This document shows positions 58,501 through 64,000 of a stretch of DNA of 64,000 nucleotides, piece after piece. The position numbers and the translations under genes are program-made. Below the pieces are notes generated by a model. It did no database searches and was not told where the DNA came from. It saw nothing but the letters and a program-made list of their open reading frames with translations. Each line of letters starts with the position of its first letter. The first letter of the stretch is position 1. The DNA comes from Ischnura elegans. Its lineage: Eukaryota; Arthropoda; Insecta; Odonata; Coenagrionidae. The stretch is taken from positions 868,001-932,000 of the forward strand of contig NC_060258.1 in NCBI RefSeq assembly GCF_921293095.1. The letters are read 5' to 3'.

Positions 58501-61500
58501 TTAATGTCCAAATAAGGAGGGGGAGCTGCATCACCAACATCACATGGTTAGAATGAGAATATAGGCCACTTACAGTAAGGGCACCACAGTGGGAACGATA
58601 CATCGAGGTTCCACTGAACAAGGATTTGTCTTCATCATTTTTCACCTTGGCTTATAAAAAGGAACCACAATAGTTTATGCTGGTTCCTAAGTTGAAACAA
58701 TGGAGGATGATGGCTTGAACAAATAGAGGGAAATCATGAGACACTGCCTTGTAATAGCCACTACTAATGACTTGAACAGAGATTTGACCAGTTTGATTTG
58801 AACTCCTCATCATCTGCCCCTCCTTCAAAACTCTGCGTACAAAGTAACAGGGATAAACATTTATCTCTTTAAAACACACATATATGGAATACTCTAAGCG
58901 TTACGAAGAAGAATGTAACACATATTGCCTCTGCTATCATATAAAAATGGCATGGCCTCTGCATGCCTGTCAATCAAATACTGAACAGAGATTTGACCAG
59001 GGTATCCAAAATTATACTCCACAGGATAAGAGACATTTCTGTCAACAGATTATCAATGCTATACAACTGCTATTGACTTGCATGAAAAAACATTTGTGTG
59101 GTTCCACTTCCTGCATCATGTGTCACTACTAGAAAGAGCAACATCTGAAGGTTGCATTATGCCAGTGACTTCCCACAAAAATACTAAAATTTATAACAGA
59201 CAAACCCCCATTCCTCATACAACCGAGGAATTTGTAAAACTGAATGTGATTGGACTCAGTTTTCTCTGTGAATAAGATTATAACTTACCAACTTATCGTC
59301 CCTGGGCAATAAGCAGTCTGGCACAGGAATGTATACTTCAGTCATTTGGGCTGAGCATGTGAACTCTGAAGTGTTTTCAATGACATCTTGAATGCAGTCC
59401 TTTGTCTCCACACAAGGCTCCGACTCCTCATCATCTGCCCCTCCTTCAAAACTCTGCGTACAAAGTAACAGGGATAAACATTTATCTCTTTAAAACACAC
59501 ATATATGGAATACTCTAAGCGTTATGAAGAAGAATGTAACACATATTGCCTCTGCTATCATATAAAAATGGCATTGCCTCTGCATGCCTGTCAATCAAAT
59601 ACTGAAAAGGTACAGTGCAAACTGAAAAAAAATTAACAGGAAGATCCCTGATATTCCAGGTTCACACAGTGTCTTTTTTAAATATCTGAAGTTGCCCCTT
59701 CACAGCAAAATACACGACAGAGAATGGAGATTATTCAGATGTATCATTTTTCCGTTTTTTTTTCAAATCATGAGAAATCAAAAGAGAGACTGAAGATTCA
59801 ATTTTTTGCAGTTAAGAAAATGAATTGATCAAGTTTTTTATTCTTGCACTCAAATTGCTTCTGCAACCATCATTTTTGTAGTAGTAGCTGTTAAAAGGCC
59901 AAAATCACTATTTATTCTTTTCTCAACAGTAGAGTCATGGAAAAAACAGGTGGAGCATGTTTTCAATGTACCTATTATGCTCTTTTACCTCTTGTTAATG
60001 CTCAAATATAAACTCTAGAAGAGAATACAGGGTGTAATATCTATGCAGAAAGAAAAAAGACATCAAAATCACCTTCTCTTCCATAACTATTTCATGAAAT
60101 GGATTTTTAAATTACCCTGTTATTATTATCCTTAAAATATACTAAACCAATCACACAGCAATTATGTATTATTCTCGAAACAAAGTTCCTACTGTCTGTC
60201 AATATATGGCTATAGACCTGATTGTTGGTCAATTTTGAACTACCAGAATAATCATGACTCAAGCTTAGCCATTAGGTAAACAAACTGCTCAACAACCATG
60301 ATGAATATGTCACAGCATTAGATACTTAGTGTTGAGAGAAGAGCACCATAAAGTTAACCGAGATACGGCTATAAGAGAAACACTGTTATACGATTGGTAT
60401 CATTGCTTCAAAGACAATCATTTCAATGATGACCACTGTCTAGGTGTAGAAAGGCCAAAAACCTCCAGAGAAAATAATTGGGGGCATTGCTCAATGAAGA
60501 TCAATGCCATACTCAAGAAGAGACTGCTTTGTATTTGTAGTTGCCCACCAAGCCATTTCCAAGGGATTGCATGCAATGAGAATTTAGTGTCAAGCGAGGA
60601 AATTGTGCTTCCAATGATTCAACAATAATTCCACAGCATGAAATGCTCAACCTCACATTACAACGCCTAGAACATTAAAACCTAACTAGAAACACTCAAA
60701 TGCAAAGGCTAAATGCACCCACCAAATTCCCCAGATATTGAATAATCTGATTATTATTTGTTGCATTCAATATTACATGGTCTGACAGATCAGCAGCTGT
60801 ACTCATATGAATGCATTGAAAATGGCTTCATTCATGCATAACCTCAAAAGATGAACACTTAAACCATTCCCGTGTTCAAGCTCTGCCACAATGATGGGGA
60901 AAAACTGCAGATAGAAATGGACAACATCCTTCCTTTTCCACCTCACACACAAGATATTCTAATAGCTACATTTCTATCACATGGTGGACAGAGCCTCATT
61001 AATCAACCACAATTATAAGTTATTAATCACATCAACCATTAAAATACAAAATAAATATGCATCACGAACTAAATCTTTAACTCTACAGTTAGGTGAAAAA
61101 GTTTCTCACCACAGTAACCTGCATAAATACAAAGGTATTAAAAAATCAGCAAAAAGCATTAATTATTCCTTATGCACTAAGAAAATATTTCTGTCAACAC
61201 ACTCCAAACTCATTGAGCAAAATTGATCCACAAACTAAAACAGCATCCCATTCCAAATATCATGCAATTAGTACACAAAAGATTATCAAAACAAATAAAA
61301 AAAGGTTTAAAGAGAATAGACCTCAAAATAGATTGTAAGAATTAATCTACTCTTAGCATGAATTTAGAGCCCCTATTTATGCCAATAGCCCCCAAAAAAT
61401 TAAGAACGCAATAACCTTGCCAGGCATGCATGCCATAAAAAGAATTATCACAGGTTTTCCCTGCATATAAAATCGTCAAAGGTTACATGGGAATTCCACT

Positions 61501-63243
61501 GGGTTAGGTTCTCCAACTCTATCTTACAATCAGCCGAAGTTTTGATGTATGAGCTGTCCATCGTCATTAGTGCACCAGGACAACTCGTCGAAATAGAAAC
61601 GTCGGCCATGATGGAGTAGGAGAGTCTGGCCTGGCATAACTTCTGACTAAGCTTCTGCATGCCATATCCTTTGCAAAGATTTTGAAGACCGTTATGAAGG
61701 ATAAACATCTCAGTACCTAAAAAATATATTTCCTAACACAGGTAACCTTTGAACATATTTATGCTAAGGTCATATTAAAACTTGCTAACCACAAAATTTA
61801 AAGAAAACTTTCAAATTTTATAATGTACTTTTAGAAAAAAATAGTTTCTCTAAATGATTGTGTAAAAAACTGTTTTTAAAAGTAAAACGCAAATAATTTT
61901 AAAAAGGGCACTAACAGAAATGGTTCTAGCCAAATATGCTGTGATTGAAATAATCAAAGATTATGCAAATATAAAAATTATATTCCAATATTGGAAAATA
62001 GTAAACTAAATAAAAATAAACTTAACAAATGCAGAAAACATATACCAATTCAAAATTCCTAATTTTCTTACTAATTTTACATTTTTGATGAAAATGTTTT
62101 CTGTGTTAATTTTTCCGCACTTAAATTAATTCCTAATACTTAGCCAGTCTTGCCTTCATTGTAACCACCATCTAATCATACAAGATGACTTGAAAATAAA
62201 CAATCAATTTCCGAAATTTCACAAAGATATTTTTAGTTACAAATAACCATAGCCTCATGATATCATAGTTAAAGGTAAGAAAGGGGCCCCGAGCTAATGG
62301 AAGGTAATATATTATAAATGAAAGGTAATATATTTACGTGCAACTGTGACTTTATTTGACAACGCATAGACAAACCAATTTCTGGGTCTCTGACACTTCA
62401 ATCTTTAGCAGCAAATCGTCAGGGATTTTTTTGTTCCCTTTAACAATCTCCGATTACCTAATCAAATACTTAAAAAGGTAGCGTGGTATAGCGCAGTTGG
62501 TAGATTGCCTTTTTGAGTTGATAAATGGTGAGTTTGAATGCCATTCTTTCGTGAATATCGTAGTTTAGAACACACTTAATTTCACTAGATGACAAATGTC
62601 TTCAATCGTCGCCATTGTAACACCAACAGCAACATTAATAGGACCTTGCCAACGATTGACGGATAGGGAAAAACCAAATTTACGGGATTTTGGACTTGTT
62701 ACACTTTTCCGTAAAACGTTTCGCAAAATATATCATTCTTGATTCCTACTTTTGTATACATAAACCAAAGAGTTTCACCTTCAACTCTGCAATACTTATA
62801 CTACACCAGTCTTCAAATAAGAATTTGCCATAAGTACTCACCCTGAAGCAACTTTTTCTAAGAATTGCGTCTGATTCTAAACAAATCTTTTTGAAAACAC
62901 TGAATTCGTTAAGTTTCTTCAAACACAGTGGACACATGGTAGTGGGCAGGCCATCTCCCACAGTAATCTGAGATTTTAAGAAACATGTTACACATCAATA
63001 GAGTTTGGAATCAAAACATGAAATTAAGTAAGCACCATTTTAGATAAAATCGATAACATTTAATGTGCCACCTACTTGTAAGCCAACTAAATCATGTAGG
63101 GCATCCTTCACAGTTATATTGTACGCTACATTTGAAGTGAATATGCTGTAAAAACAATCATGCTTCTCCCTGCAAAGTCTGCAAAGGTCTATTTCTGGAT
63201 TCCTATCTGAAGATTCCGTGAAAATCCCGATGGTGCGACTCAT
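41890..63243 (-). CDS. ZAD-C2H2 zinc-finger transcription factor, seven exons, 802 residues
   Basis: Exons in transcript order: 63243-63076, 62967-62842, 59453-59289, 58353-58237, 49559-49434, 46922-46859, 43532-41890. All introns are GT..AG. The first five junctions are phase 0, and the sixth splits a Gly codon (G|GG). Residues 1-98 are a ZAD, an N-terminal dimerisation domain coordinating zinc through C21, C24, C68 and C71. Residues 99-256 form an acidic linker. Residues about 416-438 are an isolated C2H2 finger, 481-489 a basic R-K-R-L-K-P-M-P-K nuclear-signal candidate, and about 548-794 nine tandem fingers joined mostly by T-G-E-K-P linkers. It is expected to be a nuclear, sequence-specific DNA-binding regulator; its targets are unknown. 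The introns are crowded with transposons, but the coding exons are intact. ZAD-C2H2 genes form large, fast-duplicating arthropod families. No specific orthologue is claimed. Confidence 0.9.
43533..44711. other. Intron 6, distal part
   Basis: Intron sequence of the ZAD-C2H2 gene. Frames of 78-94 codons on the minus strand at 43967-44519 have no recognisable motif. Confidence 0.45.
44712..45540 (+). mobile_element. LINE relic, reverse transcriptase C-terminal half
   Basis: Plus-strand pieces in order: S-S-L-L-F-I-I-F-I-D-E-L, then R-L-L-A-D-D (the Y/F-A-D-D catalytic box), E-R-G-L-E-L-N-L-S-K-C, V-K-Y-V-G-E-T-I, C-Y-F-A-F-I-R-P-Q-L-D, L-E-T-R-R-L-R-A-R, then a C-terminal F-F-P-R-A-V-R-D-F-N-K-R. 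These follow the order of jockey/CR1-like LINE reverse transcriptases. Several frameshifts are present. It is a 5'-truncated copy inserted in intron 6, opposite to the host gene. Confidence 0.8.
45541..46478. other. Intron 6, middle part
   Basis: AT-rich intron. On the minus strand AATAAA occurs about 340 bases beyond the alternative exon's stop, around 46131-46137, and could be its polyadenylation signal. Confidence 0.35.
46479..46555 (-). CDS. Candidate alternative last exon of the ZAD-C2H2 gene
   Basis: On the minus strand an acceptor 'ttctccacag' precedes 46555. Joined to exon 6 (ending in phase 1 with G) it reads A-P-I-S-N-R-P-G-T-A-A-S-T-A-S-T-G-D-E-T and ends Q-T-A-F-R-stop. The phase fits without change. 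The resulting protein of about 280 residues would keep ZAD and acidic linker but have no fingers. Its Ser/Thr-rich composition suits the linker. Evidence is only the acceptor, the phase and the composition. Confidence 0.4.
46859..46922 (-). CDS. ZAD-C2H2 gene exon 6 (linker)
   Basis: A 64-base exon between 'attacttccag' and GTGAGT. It reads H-T-L-S-E-D-G-D-P-F-E-S-S-A-T-A-H-E-S-A and enters in phase 0. It leaves in phase 1, exactly as required by exon 7. Acidic linker sequence. Confidence 0.85.
47334..48119. mobile_element. Foldback mariner derivative with about 250-base inverted arms
   Basis: The element is flanked by TA (47332-47333 and 48120-48121). Its ends are 'gaggggcgtttttaaagtaa' and the complement of 'ttattttaaaaacacccctc'. 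The two arms (47334-47580 and about 47870-48119) are inverted copies of one another and each contains the 3' end of a mariner transposase. Between them, on the minus strand, are R-R-G-M-L-S-A-C-V-V-L-L-H-N-N-A-R-P and W-E-E-L-N-L-P-P-Y-S-P-V-L, a mariner D34D catalytic segment with the central D-N replaced by N-N. It cannot encode a complete transposase. It lies in intron 5. Confidence 0.85.
48122..49433. other. Intron 5, proximal part
   Basis: AT-rich intron; no coding frame or element recognised. Confidence 0.4.
49434..49559 (-). CDS. ZAD-C2H2 gene exon 5 (linker)
   Basis: A 126-base exon, acceptor 'tttatgttgcag', donor GTATGT, phase 0 on both sides. It reads P-N-T-L-T-A-S-Q-G-E-K-V-E-A-Q at the start and L-V-G-A-K-E-E-P-S-P-E-E-N-D-H at the end. 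Less AT-rich than its surroundings, as the other exons of this gene are. Confidence 0.85.
49942..52907. mobile_element. DNA transposon with identical 52-base inverted ends, family unknown
   Basis: The left end (49942-49993) and the complement of the right end (52856-52907) are identical over 52 bases, starting 'ctatcatttgcaaaagtctt'. TA flanks both sides (49940-49941 and 52908-52909), consistent with a TA target duplication. Further inside, short blocks are shared between the two ends ('tcttcatggt', 'gaacgggtcat'). The 2966-base interior has only short frames on both strands and a SINE at about 51283. No transposase was recognised, so it is non-autonomous or of a family I cannot place. It lies in intron 4. 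Confidence 0.8.
51283..51365 (+). repeat. tRNA-derived SINE head
   Basis: 'tagctcggtggttaag' fits the tRNA A box (TRGYnnARnnG), and 'gcgttcaagtcc' 34 bases later fits the B box (GGTTCRANYC). A run of T follows at 51357. The cloverleaf is incomplete, so it is a SINE head or tRNA fossil rather than a tRNA gene. Confidence 0.6.
52910..53938. other. Intron 4, middle part
   Basis: AT-rich; no coding or RNA feature recognised. Confidence 0.35.
54279..54443. mobile_element. Foldback element nested in the hAT relic
   Basis: Two arms of roughly 60 bases face each other: 'tcaacaactttcttatatcc' with 'acatggtgatt', and the complement 'aatcaccatgtggaaatagg' with 'aaagttgttga'. The centre contains 'ggtttcgttgcagcg'. 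Noncoding; family not determined. Confidence 0.6.
55104..55150 (+). repeat. Three tandem copies of a 15-base unit
   Basis: 'cagctgatatagta' with an extra c is repeated three times inside the hAT relic, just before its last open frame. A slippage product. Confidence 0.8.
55490..58236. other. Intron 4, proximal part
   Basis: AT-rich. Overlapping short frames at 56323-56786 on both strands and at 57412-57692 show no motif. No element recognised. Confidence 0.4.
58237..58353 (-). CDS. ZAD-C2H2 gene exon 4 (linker)
   Basis: A 117-base exon, acceptor 'tcctcttctag', donor GTGAGT, phase 0 on both sides. It begins I-H-V-K-H-E-N-E-G-Q-L-N-E-Y-Y and ends S-D-P-L-A-T-D-D-L. Acidic linker. Confidence 0.9.
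58802..58985 (-). repeat. Recent 184-base duplicate of the exon 3 start and its intron
   Basis: This segment equals 59423-59606 with two differences over 184 bases, in the same orientation, 621 bases apart. It carries the acceptor and the first 10 codons of exon 3 (S-F-E-G-G-A-D-D-E-E), then continues into unrelated intron and a stop. It is flanked by the 18-base direct repeat 'gaacagagatttgaccag' at 58774-58791 and 58983-59000. Confidence 0.9.
59289..59453 (-). CDS. ZAD-C2H2 gene exon 3 (linker)
   Basis: A 165-base exon, acceptor 'ttgtacgcag', donor GTAAGT, phase 0 on both sides. It begins S-F-E-G-G-A-D-D-E-E-S-E-P-C and ends C-L-L-P-R-D-D-K-L. Strongly acidic. The second acceptor AG two bases further would shift the frame and is not used here. 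Confidence 0.9.
59607..61447. other. Intron 2, with a probable mariner N-terminal relic
   Basis: The plus-strand frame at 60329-60628 reads T-L-L-Y-D-W-Y-H-C-F-K-D-N-H-F and then G-V-E-R-P-K-T-S-R-E-N. This is the order of the mariner helix-turn-helix region (x-W-F-x-R-F-K-x-G-D-F ... G-R-P-x-T). Highly diverged. The remainder is AT-rich intron. Confidence 0.4.
61448..61710 (-). other. Open minus-strand segment of unknown nature in intron 2
   Basis: It follows an acceptor-like 'attttttag' at about 61717 and is open for about 88 codons (M-F-I-L-H-N-G-L-Q-N-L-C-K ... D-F-I-C-R-E-N-L). It has balanced composition. The phase does not join exon 2 of the ZAD gene in this frame, and no donor precedes the stop. 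It could be a fossil exon or part of an unrecognised element. Confidence 0.3.
61718..62841. other. Intron 2, proximal part with a SINE head
   Basis: AT-rich intron. Apart from the tRNA-like segment at 62479-62545, nothing was recognised. Confidence 0.4.
62479..62545 (+). repeat. tRNA-derived SINE head
   Basis: 'tagcgcagttggtaga' fits the A box, and 'gagtttgaatgcc' 38 bases later fits the B box. The arms do not form a full cloverleaf, so a SINE head is preferred to a tRNA gene. Confidence 0.55.
62842..62967 (-). CDS. ZAD-C2H2 gene exon 2 (second half of ZAD)
   Basis: A 126-base exon, acceptor 'aaaatctcag', donor GTGAGT, phase 0 on both sides. It reads I-T-V-G-D-G-L-P-T-T-M-C-P-L-C-L-K-K-L, then N-E-F-S-V-F-K-K-I-C-L-E-S-D-A-I-L-R-K. 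The C-P-L-C pair completes the ZAD zinc site, and the following helix is characteristic of the domain. Confidence 0.95.
63076..63243 (-). CDS. ZAD-C2H2 gene exon 1 (start and first half of ZAD)
   Basis: A 168-base exon from ATG (context aaaacATGAG) to a GTAGGT donor. It contains D-L-C-R-L-C-R-E-K-H-D-C-F-Y and T-V-K-D-A-L-H-D-L-V-G-L-Q. The decayed plus-strand copy at 7513-7680 has the same length and the same start codon position, which supports this start. Confidence 0.95.
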
Positions 63244-63551
63244 GTTTTCGATTCAAAATCTTATTTACCTTTTAAATCAGGTTTATCGTCAAAGAAATCA
63301 TCTACTCAGCATTGACAAAGATCACAAATTCCAACAAGGAAACTACATTGACTAAGATGAGTGAGAATATAATACTTTAGAACGCTAAACGAAAGGAACA
63401 CAAAATCCAACAATTGATGAATCGACGGAAAGATATATCACGACTCAATAGCTTGGATTGAGAAATTTTTCAACAATTTATGACACGACAGTAAATTCTT
63501 CCGACAAACATCCACGCCAGGATTAATCCACAACGTTCACTTGTTATTATA
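63244..63551. promoter_or_regulatory. Upstream region of the ZAD-C2H2 gene
   Basis: This is noncoding sequence between the start codon of the minus-strand gene and the duplicated 5' flank. If a plus-strand ZAD gene follows the window, this is part of a shared bidirectional promoter. No clear TATA box or initiator could be singled out. Confidence 0.35.
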
Positions 63552-64000
63552 TGACTATACAATCAACCTCTGTATAGAACCGATGTTTTCTAGTTGCCAT
63601 TTTATCCGCCAGTAGCACACCTATAGAGCAGGCCAAACATCCGTGTTTGAAGAGTATTTTATTTCCATTTCAAAAAATAAAGGACCATTTCATTTAAAAT
63701 ACATCACATTTTCGATTAATTGTAGTGTAAAAATGTTTGGTTAAAGGTTATTCAACCACCTGGCCGGAAACAAAATTTAAGCCCAACTTCGTCGTCCACC
63801 AGGTCAGGTTACATCTACAGTCTTTAAATATGAGAAAGAGTTCAAAATTCTTAAATGTAGAATTTAAAAAGTTTTAAAATATTTTTTTTTCAAATAATGT
63901 AATAAACTAGCATAATATATCACTTATTGTTGGAAATATTTCATTTTTCGACTTTAGGCCTTCTGCATACGCAGTTCTCTAGCGGTGTTATACGCAAATG
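63552..64000 (+). repeat. Duplicated 5' flank of a ZAD gene (copy 2), cut by the window end
   Basis: Nearly identical to 6766-7240 in the same orientation, with only scattered substitutions and small gaps. In copy 1 this block lies upstream of a plus-strand ZAD exon. By analogy a plus-strand ZAD gene would start a few hundred bases beyond the window. Confidence 0.8.

Noticed and set aside
58652-58879. Functional duplicate of exon 3
   Set aside because: Only the first ten codons are copied; the frame then leaves the exon and reaches a stop.

Overview
The window looks like AT-rich genomic DNA from an arthropod, most likely an insect. The evidence is a ZAD-C2H2 zinc-finger gene (a class essentially confined to arthropods), long introns with GT..AG borders, and a typical arthropod mobile-element load: mariner, piggyBac and hAT relatives, Penelope-like elements, LINEs, tRNA-headed SINEs and LTR fossils. 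I cannot name the order or species. There are no bacterial-style operons, no rRNA genes and no CRISPR array.

Two genes are well supported. (1) A seven-exon ZAD-C2H2 transcription factor lies on the minus strand from 63243 down to 41890. It was assembled from splice sites whose phases all agree and predicts an 802-residue protein: N-terminal ZAD, a long acidic linker, one isolated finger, and a nine-finger array. Its introns hold a LINE, a foldback mariner, a 3-kb element with perfect 52-bp inverted ends, SINEs, a hAT relic and a recent 184-bp duplication that copied the start of exon 3. An alternative last exon at 46479-46555 would give a finger-less isoform. (2) A 448-residue protein with ankyrin-like repeats and a coiled coil is encoded by one exon at 21315-22661, with a probable spliced 5' leader.

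Left part (1-12 kb): a Ty1/copia fossil, an isolated coiled-coil exon at 1071-1468, a 308-bp tandem array (4118-5508), and two decayed ZAD gene starts on the plus strand (7.5 and 10.3 kb). The sequence upstream of the first decayed copy (6766-7240) recurs as the last 450 bases of the window. That suggests another plus-strand ZAD gene just beyond base 64000, head-to-head with gene 1.

Middle (13-41 kb): a graveyard of mobile elements. It includes a mariner relic at 13-14 kb, a 614-bp MITE, two inverted piggyBac-type MITEs (18473-19770 and 28138-28820; the first carries a pogo-type MITE and a Penelope foldback), LINE pieces, and two larger Penelope relics with GIY-YIG coding remnants and hammerhead-like cores. 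Most of 30.6-40.6 kb shows no supported gene.

Right part (40.6-64 kb): decayed fingers and an LTR fossil just downstream of gene 1's stop codon, then gene 1 itself up to its start at 63243.
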